Positions 1 to 7,466 of a DNA stretch of 12,854 nt are shown piece by piece. How positions within the stretch are numbered: position 1 is the first letter of the stretch; the number at the start of each line of letters is the position of its first letter. Below the pieces are notes generated by a model. That model was not told the DNA's origin and did not search any database. It was given only the letters and a program-made list of their open reading frames with translations. The stretch covers positions 1 through 12,854 of the forward strand of contig JBITAG010000331.1 in NCBI GenBank assembly GCA_044439985.1, given 5' to 3'. The position numbers and the translations under genes are program-made. Source of the DNA: JAJRXR01 sp044439985 (GTDB lineage: Bacteria > Planctomycetota > Phycisphaerae > Phycisphaerales > UBA1924).

Positions 1-767
1 GGCGGCATGGTCATGCCCGTTTCCTGCTCGATGTGCTCCTTGAGCGTGAGCTGGTCGAGGGCGAGCATCCAGGGCGCGGTGAACGGGACGTCCGGGTAGG
101 TCTGGTTCGCCATGCGATCGACGAGCGTGTTGTACGCCGCGAGCGCCGGAAGCTCGTCAGGGGCAAAGCCCTGGCCGTCGATGAAGCCGTCGAGAACCTG
201 CCCGTTGAGTTCGACGGTGAGCGAGGCCTTGTCCTCGCGCACATGCTCGTGCAGACGCAGGTCGCGGTAGAACGTATCGAGGAACCCGCCGGCGTCGGGG
301 GTGATGACGTACGCGCTGCCGAGGGAGTAGGGCGAATCCTGCCAGACCCCACCCTGGGCGGCGCCTCCGAAACGGTCGCGAAGCTCGAACACCACCGGCT
401 CGAACCGCCGGAGCATGAACGCCGTGGAGAGACCCGAGAGCCCTCCCCCGATGACGGCGACCCGCGCCCGGTCGACCGCGGCGGACCGCACCCTCGGAAG
501 GCGCGGTGTCTCATCGCTGTGGAACGGGATGTGCTGATCCGGGAAGTCATCACCCGTGAACCAGGGCGCGAACCGGAAGCCGTCGATCACCCGGGGATTC
601 GGCGTCAGTGGGGCGGAGACCAGCGGACGCGTGCCCGCGAGGGAGAGTGATCCCGGGTCGCACGGGGGCATGACCATCGCCCCGGCCCGCTTGGCCAGTG
701 GGCCGGCGGAGAGCCCCGCCGCAACGGCCCCCATGCCGGTCATCAGGAACTCACGGCGTGACGGCAT
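1..767 (-). CDS. Tat-exported FAD/NAD(P)-binding oxidoreductase, partial (C-terminus beyond left edge)
   Basis: The open frame runs from an ATG at 767 to the left edge without a stop, giving 255 residues of a longer protein. The start follows GGAGG at 773-777 with 5-base spacing. Residues 3-8 read SRREFL, a twin-arginine motif, followed by a short Ala/Gly-rich stretch, so export by the Tat system in folded, cofactor-loaded form is likely. A Rossmann dinucleotide fold begins near residue 103: VAVIGGGLSG supplies the GxGxxG loop (107-112), and ELRDRFGG (128-135) supplies the acidic residue at the end of beta-2 and the following Gly pair, as in amine-oxidase or protoporphyrinogen-oxidase-like flavoproteins. 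The substrate cannot be told, because the substrate-binding and C-terminal FAD-binding parts are missing. It lies 85 bp downstream of the kinase gene on the same strand and may be its co-transcribed neighbour. The family call is good; the specific activity is unknown. Confidence 0.8.
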   Translation of the reverse strand, partial: MPSRREFLMTGMGAVAAGLSAGPLAKRAGAMVMPPCDPGSLSLAGTRPLVSAPLTPNPRVIDGFRFAPWFTGDDFPDQHIPFHSDETPRLPRVRSAAVDRARVAVIGGGLSGLSTAFMLRRFEPVVFELRDRFGGAAQGGVWQDSPYSLGSAYVITPDAGGFLDTFYRDLRLHEHVREDKASLTVELNGQVLDGFIDGQGFAPDELPALAAYNTLVDRMANQTYPDVPFTAPWMLALDQLTLKEHIEQETGMTMP

Positions 768-852
768 GGTTGCCTCCCCTCTCTTGATGTTCGCTTCGGC
801 ATCCGGCACGGAAGCCCGGAAGCGCCATGATACGGGAAATCACCCCAGATAC

Positions 853-3498
853 CTAGGGCATGGCCGCGTGCCGATCGTCAACGGGGGCGTCGCACGCCGC
901 GTACCAGCGTTGTGCCAGTTGGGTCCAGGGGTAGACCTCGCCCCGGGTGTCCCGCAGGACGCGGAGCCCCGAGGTGAGGTGCTCCCGAGCCGCGTCCGGG
1001 TCCCCTTGGGCCAGGGCGAGGCGTCCCTGGGCGATCCGCACGACGGCCTGATCCCACACGAGGGTGTCCGGATCGGTGAGGGCGTTCTCGCTTGCCTGGG
1101 CCAGGAGCGTCGCCGCCTCATCCAGCTCGGCGGAACCGGCGAGTTCGATCTGCGAAAGCGCCACGATGGTCGCGGTCTCCGCGAGTCGTCTCGGGAAGGC
1201 GTTCGCCGGTCCGGAGGTGAAGGCGTGCGCTTCGCTGGCGAGCTGGTACGCCTCGTCGAACGCGCCCAGGAGGTAGAGGCACTTGGCGAGGCTGATCTGG
1301 CTGTCGGCCATGCGGGGGTACCCCTTACCCGTTCCGCTCCGGTACTGGTAGTACGACTCCCGGAGGTAGGGCAGGGCCTCGTCCAGCCGGCCCAGGTCTC
1401 GCAGGCAGACGCCGAGGCTCTGTGTGTAGTCCGCTCGAACCTTCAGCTTGGCGTTGCCGCCCTCGTTGATGGAGTGAATGGCCGCTTCGAACAGGCGGGC
1501 GGCGCGGGGGAAGTCACCCTTTGTCCAGGCGGAACTCCCGAGGCGGGCGTAGGCCGTCGCGCGCAGCGAGTGAACCCGCTCGGCCTGGAGGTTGGCCGTC
1601 GAGTCGAGGAACTCCTGTGCGTATCGGTCGGCCAGGTCGGGACGGTCCGCGGCGAGAAGCAGGTTCCAGGGGGGCGCGTGCAGGTCCATCTGGTCTGCGT
1701 TCTTCAGCCACTCGGCGAGGCTCTCGCGGTACAGGACCTCGTCCCCGTCGAGCAGGGCGATGCTCGCGAGTTCAGCGTGCAGTCGACCGTACATCGACGG
1801 CTGGGTCGGGTCCGGCGGTCGGTCCCGGATCTCTTCGATCCGGCTCAGGAGATCGCGACGCGCATACTCGGTTTCCCCCAGGCTGATCGTGATGAGCGCG
1901 GGGATTGAGTGGGGCACGCCGCGCGTCTCTTGCAGCTCCAGCACGCGCTCGAAGCACCGGGAGGCCTCCTCCAGCTCGCCCATCCGGACGAGCGCCAACA
2001 ACCGAGCGTTGTACGCGTAGGCGAGCTTGGTCTCGCTGTCGCGTCCCGACTCGCCGGCGAGCTCATCGATTGCGCGATCGGTCTGGGCGAGCAACTCCGG
2101 CCATCGGTAGCTCCTGAGATAGAACCCGAACGAGTCACGCATGTGCCGGATGTCGATTCGTCGGTACTCGCCCGGCGTGTTCAGCTCGAACAGATCTTCG
2201 ACCGATCGGGGTGATCCGAACCGGTCGAGCTGGCGGGCGTGAACCAACGCCGCGCCGATGTCGGTCTGGTCGTCGCGCGACCCACTCGAGTCGATCGCTC
2301 GGAGCAGGGCGGCGCTCACCGTGAACGTGACGCCGGTGACCACCCACGCCAGCGTTCGACGCCGACGAAGGGCCACTTCCCGTGCCTTCCGGTGCAGTCG
2401 TGGGAAGGTCACCGGGGCTCGCGTCGGCTCTTTGCCCGCCTCGATCCGCTTGAGATCCGCCACCAGACGATCGGCGGACGGGTACCGGTCCGCGGGCGTC
2501 CGCCGGAGCAGGCGCTGGACCGTCCGGTCGAGCGCTGGCCAAGGTCTGGCCGACGAGCGGTTCAACGGCCCGATGGAGGCGTTGCGCACCACGTCCACCG
2601 CGCCCCCGGGCGAGAGGCCCTGAAGCTCGTACGGGCGGCGTCCCGAGAACGTCTCGTACATCATCATGCCCAGCGCGTAGAGGTCCGAACGACCGTCCAG
2701 GGTGCTGCGCACGACACCGAGCTGCTCCGGGCTCATGTACTGCAGAGTTCCCGCCCAGTGCGAGACGCTACGCGGGTCCGGCGCCGGTTCGTCCGAGTTG
2801 GTGCGCGAGAGCCCGAAGTCGATGATGCAAGGTGTTGAGTCGGCGCGGACCAGGATGTTGCCCGGCTTCAGGTCGCCGTGAACCACCCCGCTCGCGTGGA
2901 TGCTTGAGAGCCCTTCCGCGATCATCCGGAACAGACGCACCTGCTCCTCGACCGTCATGCGTTTCGTGGCCCGGGTCAGCGACTCTCCCGCCACAAGCTC
3001 GAGCAACAGGTAGGGCTGAAGGCCGAATCCCAGATCCGTGTGTCCGTGATCGAGCAATCTCGCGACGTACGGGTGCCCGCACCGCTTGAGGGTGTGGGCC
3101 TCCTGCTTGAACCGCTCGACCAAGGCGCCCGAGTGCAGCGCCGGGTGCAGGATCTTCAGCGCCGCCCGCCCCGCCTCGGGATGCTCCACCTCGAACACCA
3201 CCCCCATGCCCCCGTCGCCCAGCCGGCGGAGGACGCGGTACCCCGCGATCGAGTCCGGTCCCCGCGACGCGTCCGGGCTCGCCCAGGCGGATCGGGCCAG
3301 CGATCGAGCCGCGTCGACCACGAACGCGTCCGAATCCCCCTCGGCGCTGGCGCCGTCGTCGTGCTGGAGCAGCCGGGTCAGCTCGGAACGCAGCTCGGGC
3401 GCCCCCTCGGTCAGCTCCTCCAGCAGCTCCGCTCGGCGCTCCGGGGGCGCCTGCACCAAACGGATGAACAGTTCCCGCTTGTCCCCCGGGTGGGTCAT
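853..3498 (-). CDS. Transmembrane Ser/Thr protein kinase with C-terminal TPR-like repeats
   Basis: The 881-residue protein has a short acidic N-terminal helix region (1-80) and then a Hanks-type kinase domain at about 87-355. The glycine loop is LGDGGMGVV (93-101), the ATP lysine is K115 in AALKIL, and a candidate alpha-C glutamate is E133. The catalytic loop is HGDLKPGN (207-214), the Mg loop is DFG (227-229), SPE replaces APE (256-258), and a conserved Asp is D272 in DGRSDLYALG. A hydrophobic helix at about 382-401 after a run of arginines is a probable membrane span. The remaining ~470 residues are helical and Ala/Leu-rich with TPR-like spacing, presumably the sensing or docking part outside the membrane. 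HRD is HGD here, so the catalytic Asp is kept but the Arg that contacts a phosphorylated activation loop is lost. The start overlaps the sigma-factor stop by ATGA, arguing for translational coupling and a shared pathway. The phosphorylation target is unknown; the sigma factor is an obvious candidate. Confidence 0.93.
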   Translation of the reverse strand: MTHPGDKRELFIRLVQAPPERRAELLEELTEGAPELRSELTRLLQHDDGASAEGDSDAFVVDAARSLARSAWASPDASRGPDSIAGYRVLRRLGDGGMGVVFEVEHPEAGRAALKILHPALHSGALVERFKQEAHTLKRCGHPYVARLLDHGHTDLGFGLQPYLLLELVAGESLTRATKRMTVEEQVRLFRMIAEGLSSIHASGVVHGDLKPGNILVRADSTPCIIDFGLSRTNSDEPAPDPRSVSHWAGTLQYMSPEQLGVVRSTLDGRSDLYALGMMMYETFSGRRPYELQGLSPGGAVDVVRNASIGPLNRSSARPWPALDRTVQRLLRRTPADRYPSADRLVADLKRIEAGKEPTRAPVTFPRLHRKAREVALRRRRTLAWVVTGVTFTVSAALLRAIDSSGSRDDQTDIGAALVHARQLDRFGSPRSVEDLFELNTPGEYRRIDIRHMRDSFGFYLRSYRWPELLAQTDRAIDELAGESGRDSETKLAYAYNARLLALVRMGELEEASRCFERVLELQETRGVPHSIPALITISLGETEYARRDLLSRIEEIRDRPPDPTQPSMYGRLHAELASIALLDGDEVLYRESLAEWLKNADQMDLHAPPWNLLLAADRPDLADRYAQEFLDSTANLQAERVHSLRATAYARLGSSAWTKGDFPRAARLFEAAIHSINEGGNAKLKVRADYTQSLGVCLRDLGRLDEALPYLRESYYQYRSGTGKGYPRMADSQISLAKCLYLLGAFDEAYQLASEAHAFTSGPANAFPRRLAETATIVALSQIELAGSAELDEAATLLAQASENALTDPDTLVWDQAVVRIAQGRLALAQGDPDAAREHLTSGLRVLRDTRGEVYPWTQLAQRWYAACDAPVDDRHAAMP

Positions 3499-4055
3499 TC
3501 CTCACCCCACAGCTTCGCTCGCAGGAACGAGCGTGCGAACCGCCAGTCGAGCTGCACCGTCCGCTCCGAGACGTTCAGCACCGCCACGATCTGCGCCGGT
3601 GACATCCCCGCGAAGAGGCGGTACTCCGCCCCCCGAGCCGAACGCGGGTGCTCCCGCGCGAGCTGGCAGAGCGCGTCATCCAGTTCGAGCACCGACACCT
3701 GCGGCCGATGGTCCTTGGCCAGACCCTCGATCGAGACTCGGCACACCCCGGGTCGCCGGGAGCGCCGGCGCGCGTGGTCAACCAGCACACGTCGCATGGC
3801 CTGGGCCGCGGCCGCGAAGAAGTACGCCCGTCCCCGCTCGGTGTCCGGGGCCGAGCGTCGGAGCGCCAGGTACGCCTCGTGAACGACCGCGGTGGGCGAG
3901 AGGGTGTGGTCGCTCGGCTCACGGAACCACCAGCTCCCCGCCAGGGCTCGGAGCTGGGGGTAGATCTCCTGCAGGCCCTCGTTCACACCCTCCGCCTGCG
4001 CATCCTGGGGTGGGCATGCGTTCGGCACGGTCTCCTCTTTCCACTTCTGCGGCAT
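3495..4055 (-). CDS. RNA polymerase sigma factor, TIGR02999-like ECF family
   Basis: This sigma-70-type factor contains the marker blocks of the family abundant in planctomycetes: a YPQLRALA helix (33-40), SDHTLSPTAVVHEAYLALRR (48-67), then RAYFFAAAAQAMRRVLVDHARRR (76-98) forming region 2. Region 4 is at about 147-182, with a helix-turn-helix in SPAQIVAVLNVSERTVQLDW. The role is to direct RNA polymerase to a specific promoter set, which cannot be read from this sequence. I chose the ATG at 4055 (186 aa) because its length upstream of region 2 fits the family. An in-frame ATG at 4106 has no ribosome site, and a GTG at 4028 has AAGAGG 5 bases upstream and is a real alternative. The GGAGG before 4055 is 12 bases away, which is long. 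The stop overlaps the kinase start by 4 bp. Sigma-kinase gene pairs of this kind are known from planctomycetes. Confidence 0.9.
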   Translation of the reverse strand: MPQKWKEETVPNACPPQDAQAEGVNEGLQEIYPQLRALAGSWWFREPSDHTLSPTAVVHEAYLALRRSAPDTERGRAYFFAAAAQAMRRVLVDHARRRSRRPGVCRVSIEGLAKDHRPQVSVLELDDALCQLAREHPRSARGAEYRLFAGMSPAQIVAVLNVSERTVQLDWRFARSFLRAKLWGEE

Positions 4056-4146
4056 TGGGGGTGGCGACCTCCATTGGTTCGTCCCCCCACGCCAGGCCTC
4101 GCGCATCTGTCACGACCGTCGGAGTGAACGTTCGCCACGAGCGTCC

Positions 4147-4278
4147 TTGTTCAGGGTACCAGACACCCGAACAGAATGTAACCCGGTTCCGCCCTGATCC
4201 ACGATCCGAGCGGACGCGGGGCGCCCGCCCCCCAGCGATCGGGGGCGCCTGCTTCTGCCGTGTCTCCACCCTGAACAA
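4147..4278. repeat. 132-bp element bounded by inverted repeats
   Basis: TTGTTCAGGGT is at 4147-4157 on the plus strand and again at 4278-4268 on the minus strand, an exact 11-base inverted pair. Inward of it both arms continue with AGACAC after 2-3 variable bases, and then, allowing a short gap, CAGAA. A third, imperfect copy (TGTTC-GGGT) lies on the minus strand at 4173-4164, so the left arm is itself a hairpin. The interior holds a GC-rich hairpin at 4220-4249. I find no target-site duplication at the borders and no coding sequence, so a mobile origin is not shown. A structured RNA, or regulator sites for the downstream sigma-factor gene, are alternatives. Confidence 0.55.
4220..4249. other. 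GC-rich hairpin inside the inverted-repeat element
   Basis: The right arm GGGGGCGCC (4241-4249) pairs with GGCGCC plus CCC at 4220-4233, with a 2-base bulge and a loop of about seven bases. It lies about 170 bp past the ric stop and could help end transcription of the nos operon. However, no T-run follows on either strand, so it is not a standard intrinsic terminator. Confidence 0.4.
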
Positions 4279-4416
4279 CGGGGTCGTGTCCACGCCCATG
4301 TTGATTCCGAGTTCGTGACACAGGACGGACATGCACGCCGCACGGATGAACATCGCCGCCCCGGGCCGGTGGCGTGGTCAGGGTGGCCCCGATGCAGGTG
4401 ACCTCGCGCCGCCGAG

Positions 4417-5190
4417 TCAGCGTGATGCCGCTCCGGCGCCCGGTGTTGATGGGCGTCTGTGCGCGGGACCGCCCAGGCGCTTCTCGGCGCCGACGCCCGC
4501 GGGGAACAGGATGTTGTTCTCTGTGTGGATGTGCCGATGGGTATCGGTCTCGAGTGCACCGAGCAACTCGTAACACGCACGCCAGGTCGGGCACGCGCTC
4601 TCGGGTGGGGTGAGGCCATCGGTCAGTTCGTGGATGTGTTCGAACGCCTCGCCGACCTCATCGTGGTCATGAACCATGCAGTCGATCGGGCGTCGGACGC
4701 TCCACGGCGGGCCGCTCGTGATCTCGGATCTGCGTTCAAGACGTCGCAGCCACGGGAAGAGGACCCGTTCCTCGCGCACGAAGTGGTCGCGCATGTCCTC
4801 GTCGAGCGCGGCGACGACTCCCTGCAGCTCGATGAGGTGAGGGTGATCCTCCCCGTGGGCCGCGACGCACCTGGCGGTGAGCCGCGCAAGACGGTCGAGG
4901 GATTCCCGCGCAAACACGTGGTGCGTCTGCTCGATGTGGTCCGCGAGGTCGGTCATGGACATGGCCGCGTAGTCGGTCAGGTCGACGTCGCCGGACCCCG
5001 GGGCGATGAAGTCGCGGAGCTGCGTGGCGATATCCTCCGCATCGGTGCCGCGGCGGTCGGCGCACTCACGGAGTGTCCGGGACCCGCCGCAGCAGTAATC
5101 GATGCCCCGTCGCTCCAGCTCGGGGATCAGCTCCGGGTACGCGGTCGCAATTCGGCCAACGGGCGTGTTGATCGTGATCTCACGGGCCAT
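4417..5190 (-). CDS. ric: Iron-sulfur cluster repair di-iron protein (RIC / ScdA / YtfE family)
   Basis: The 257-residue protein begins with a ScdA_N domain (about 1-60) carrying the paired cysteines of RGIDYCCGG (C33, C34). It continues as a hemerythrin-like four-helix domain with the expected ligands: HIEQTHH (85-91), HFVREE (136-141), MVHDHDEV (172-179) and HRHIHTEN (218-225). Family members carry a carboxylate-bridged di-iron site and restore Fe-S clusters, or release NO from them, after nitrosative or oxidative stress in the cytoplasm. The start is the ATG at 5190, because AAGGAGG sits at 5197-5203 with 6-base spacing; the in-frame ATG at 5208 lies upstream of that site. The gene begins inside the end of nosL (11-bp overlap), so it is co-transcribed with nos and probably protects against NO made in the same respiratory chain. 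The last ~25 residues are low-complexity and not conserved-looking. Confidence 0.93.
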   Translation of the reverse strand: MAREITINTPVGRIATAYPELIPELERRGIDYCCGGSRTLRECADRRGTDAEDIATQLRDFIAPGSGDVDLTDYAAMSMTDLADHIEQTHHVFARESLDRLARLTARCVAAHGEDHPHLIELQGVVAALDEDMRDHFVREERVLFPWLRRLERRSEITSGPPWSVRRPIDCMVHDHDEVGEAFEHIHELTDGLTPPESACPTWRACYELLGALETDTHRHIHTENNILFPAGVGAEKRLGGPAHRRPSTPGAGAASR

Positions 5191-5704
5191 CGTCGTCCTC
5201 CTTGTCATCTGAATGGCTTGGATCCTCGGCGGGGCAGCAGGCGTCGTCGGATCCGAGCCGCCCCCATGCGGCCTCGAAGTCCATCACGTCACCAGTCAGC
5301 TCGGCCTGTGCGGCGTTCACTTCCTCCGAGGAGGTGAAGGCCGCGACCTTTGACGCCATCGGGGTTCGCAGGTTCGGCGACATGAGGAACACCGCATCCT
5401 CGGCTCGCAGGGGATCTCCCGTCGTGTGATCGTGCGCCCACCGCGCAAGGATGACCAGGCCCGGATGCTCCGACTCATGGTTGACCTGGCAGTTGAAGTC
5501 ATCGAAAAGCAGCGGGTCCGGTCCGCGGGGACCGTCAATGATCGTGGCGGTCGCCCAGCGCCGGTCGCTGATGATCATGTTGCATTCGGCGCACACCGAG
5601 TCGCCGATCCGTATGTCCGGCGGGCCGTCCGCGGCAGGCCCGTCGCATCCCGAGAGCGTGAACATGAGCAGCGCGGCTGGCAACAGTCTGATGATCGGCT
5701 TCAT
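5180..5704 (-). CDS. nosL: NosL copper-chaperone lipoprotein
   Basis: The 174-residue protein has a lipoprotein leader ending in the lipobox LSGC (17-20), so it should be lipid-anchored on the outer face of the cytoplasmic membrane. CAECNM (38-43) is the CxxCxM Cu(I)-binding motif of NosL, which is thought to pass copper to the NosDFY/NosZ assembly pathway. The 'LLFDDFNCQ' and 'FLMSPNLRTPMASKVAAF' stretches also match the family's core layout. Its start overlaps the nosY stop by ATGA, with no separate promoter. The C-terminal tail is unusual: an extra CC pair (about 155-156) followed by a strongly acidic end rich in Asp, Glu and Ser. That tail also encodes the ribosome site for ric. The length is typical for NosL. 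Confidence 0.93.
   Translation of the reverse strand: MKPIIRLLPAALLMFTLSGCDGPAADGPPDIRIGDSVCAECNMIISDRRWATATIIDGPRGPDPLLFDDFNCQVNHESEHPGLVILARWAHDHTTGDPLRAEDAVFLMSPNLRTPMASKVAAFTSSEEVNAAQAELTGDVMDFEAAWGRLGSDDACCPAEDPSHSDDKEDDDGP
5197..5203 (-). promoter_or_regulatory. Ribosome binding site of ric, inside the nosL reading frame
   Basis: AAGGAGG on the minus strand, 6 bases before the ATG at 5190. It lies within the codons for the acidic tail of NosL and fixes the ric start at 5190 rather than 5208. Confidence 0.85.
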
Positions 5705-6588
5705 GCAGAACCCCTCCGGGCAAAGAGCACGACGGCAAGACCCAGCGGAACGAGTGTCCAGAGCGTCAGCGAGGCCGCGAGCACCCAGGGCAGCCCCGGG
5801 CCGAGGGTGTGGGACGCGTACGCGCCGACCGGGCCCAGCACATCAAGAGACGCGTTCATGTTGACGATGACCGCCATCTTGAACGACTGGAGCGGGTTGA
5901 TCGCGGCGAGCCCGAAGATCTCCTGAACACGCAGCTTGAAGACGATCGAGCTGGCCATCAGGCCGAGATCGCTGACGAAGACGAGCGCGAGCCAGGCGAA
6001 CAGGGCAAGCCCCATCGCAACGGATGTGCGACGGCAGATGACGGAGATGAGCATTCCGACCGAGAGCATCGCCAGCGCGAGCATGGCGGTGAAGAGAATC
6101 AGCATGAGGTAGGCCCCGACGCCGACGCCCCCGGCACGCCACGCGAGCACCGCGGCGCTGACGCCGAAGCCGATGCAGAGCGAGCACACGAGGGCGGCGG
6201 CGAGGCCGAGGTGCTTTCCGAGGAGAACCTGGGTGCGGGAGACGGGCTGGGCGAGGAGGTAGAGGAGCGTGCCCCTCTCTCGCTCGCCGGCGATCGAGCC
6301 GGCTCCGGCCGTGAGCGCCATCAGCGGGACCACGAGCATGATGAGGTTGAGCAGCCCCGCCGCGGTCCGTCCGAACCCCGCGAAGCCGTGGGAGCCCACG
6401 CCGCTAAGTGACAGGAACGAGACGCCAACCGCGAGGACCGTGAAGGCGAGCGTATAGAGCATGAACCACTTGCTCGCGAGCGCGTCTCTGAACTCGCGGG
6501 CTGCGAACCGCGCGGCGCCCGACCCGAGGGAGGGCGCGCGGCAGCTGGCGCTGGCGCCCTCGGCGGGACTGAGACTGATGGTGTTCAT
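5701..6588 (-). CDS. nosY: NosY ABC transporter permease
   Basis: The 295-residue polytopic membrane protein has a soluble N-terminal stretch of about 38 residues and six predicted helices (about 40-62, 78-98, 126-148, 155-180, 187-212, 266-290). After the second helix the GSIAGERERGTLLYLLAQPVSR segment is the coupling region typical of ABC-2/NosY permeases. It forms the membrane part of NosDFY, where NosF hydrolyses ATP and NosD sits in the periplasm, and is needed to mature the CuZ centre of NosZ. The start at 6588 has GGAGG at 6595-6599 with 6-base spacing and overlaps the nosF stop by ATGA. Its own stop overlaps the nosL start the same way, so translation is coupled on both sides. Confidence 0.93.
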   Translation of the reverse strand: MNTISLSPAEGASASCRAPSLGSGAARFAAREFRDALASKWFMLYTLAFTVLAVGVSFLSLSGVGSHGFAGFGRTAAGLLNLIMLVVPLMALTAGAGSIAGERERGTLLYLLAQPVSRTQVLLGKHLGLAAALVCSLCIGFGVSAAVLAWRAGGVGVGAYLMLILFTAMLALAMLSVGMLISVICRRTSVAMGLALFAWLALVFVSDLGLMASSIVFKLRVQEIFGLAAINPLQSFKMAVIVNMNASLDVLGPVGAYASHTLGPGLPWVLAASLTLWTLVPLGLAVVLFARRGSA

Positions 6589-7466
6589 GAGGGACCTCCG
6601 GGGATCTGGACGTCGTCCAGGACCTCGATGTCACGCACTTCGATCTGGTGTCGGGCGAGCGTGGCGATCGGTGCGGCCTTGCGATCCCGGGGCACCGCAA
6701 CGCACAGCCCGTTTCCGTTGAGATGCACCGCATGGCCCGCCTCCCGGAGGGCGTCGGCGGCGTCGGCCTCGTTGGCCATGGTCAGGTGCAGGCGAATGAC
6801 CTGAACCGGCTTCTCCGTCGGCCACAGCTCGGCGGGTGTGGTGTCACGAACAATGCTGCCGCGTTCCATGACCAGCACACGGTCCGCAAGCGTGATCACT
6901 TCATCCGGTCGGTGAGAAGCGAACAGGAGCGTCTTGCCCGTGCGCCGGAGCTGCCGGAGCGTCTCGACGACCTCGCCGCGTCCCGCGGCGTCCAGATTCG
7001 ATGTGGGCTCGTCCAGGATGATGAGCGGCGGATCATTGAGCATCGCGATCGCCAACGCCAGGCGTTGCTTCATGCCACCCGACAGATCGCGGACTCGCGT
7101 CCGTTCGTGCCCAGAGAGCCCGACCGCGTTGAGTGACTCCGCTGCCCGGGCCCGTGTCACGCCGCGGAGACTCGCGAAGAACGACATCGCCGCGCCGAGC
7201 CGCGCGTCGTCGTGAAACGCGAGTTCCTGCGGCACGTAGCCGGCCATCGACCGGGCGTGGCGCCCCCGGCGGCTCACGTTCACGCCCCCGATGGCGGCGC
7301 TCCCCTTGAACCGGATGACGCCCAGCAGGCAGCGGATCAATGTGGTCTTGCCGGCGCCGTTGCTCCCCCAGAGCGCGATCGAGCCCCCCTCTTCCAGCGC
7401 GAAGGTGACCGAGGAGACGGCCTCGACGCCTCCGAAGCGTTTGGTGATCCCCTTGGCTCGGATCAT
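6585..7466 (-). CDS. nosF: NosF ABC transporter ATP-binding protein
   Basis: The 293-residue cytoplasmic ATPase has all nucleotide-binding motifs in order: Walker A GSNGAGKTT (34-42), Q-loop Q80, signature LSGGMKQR (128-135), Walker B LIILDE (148-153), D-loop SNLD (156-159) and switch histidine H185. A C-terminal extension of about 70 residues follows, as in NosF/CcmA-type proteins. It powers the NosDFY complex in copper-centre assembly of NosZ. The start at 7466 is chosen because GGAGG lies at 7473-7477 (6-base spacing), homology to the ABC fold begins immediately (MIRAKGITKRFGG), and the ATG overlaps the nosD stop by 4 bp. An upstream in-frame ATG at 7526 would add a spurious Arg-rich leader inside nosD. 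Confidence 0.95.
   Translation of the reverse strand: MIRAKGITKRFGGVEAVSSVTFALEEGGSIALWGSNGAGKTTLIRCLLGVIRFKGSAAIGGVNVSRRGRHARSMAGYVPQELAFHDDARLGAAMSFFASLRGVTRARAAESLNAVGLSGHERTRVRDLSGGMKQRLALAIAMLNDPPLIILDEPTSNLDAAGRGEVVETLRQLRRTGKTLLFASHRPDEVITLADRVLVMERGSIVRDTTPAELWPTEKPVQVIRLHLTMANEADAADALREAGHAVHLNGNGLCVAVPRDRKAAPIATLARHQIEVRDIEVLDDVQIPGGPS

Larger units (their letters stand above)
4056..4416. other. Gene-free interval between ric and the sigma factor gene
   Basis: No open frame here has recognisable motifs. The interval holds the inverted-repeat element (4147-4278). On the minus strand it also holds a weak sigma-70-like promoter candidate: GTTACA near 4183-4178 and an 18-base gap to TACCCT near 4159-4154, preceded by TGG as in an extended -10. 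This could serve the sigma-kinase unit. The promoter is a guess based on partial consensus matches, and it overlaps the left arm of the repeat. Confidence 0.4.

Noticed and set aside
556..1908. Long plus-strand open frame (450 codons) opposite the kinase and oxidoreductase genes
   Set aside because: It is antisense to two well-supported genes, Arg/Gly/Val-rich with no motif, and is explained by high GC at third positions of the minus-strand genes.
4147..4278. Calling the inverted-repeat element an insertion sequence
   Set aside because: No transposase, no target-site duplication at the borders, and only one copy is seen in the window.
3086..4318. Plus-strand open frame of 410 codons across the sigma-factor gene and gap
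   Set aside because: Low-complexity Ser/Arg/Pro composition, no domain, and it is antisense to the sigma factor and kinase.
3919..4353. Minus-strand 144-codon frame in the ric-sigma gap
   Set aside because: It overlaps the sigma-factor gene in another frame, has no recognisable motif or ribosome site, and runs through the inverted-repeat element. A small gene at its start cannot be fully excluded.
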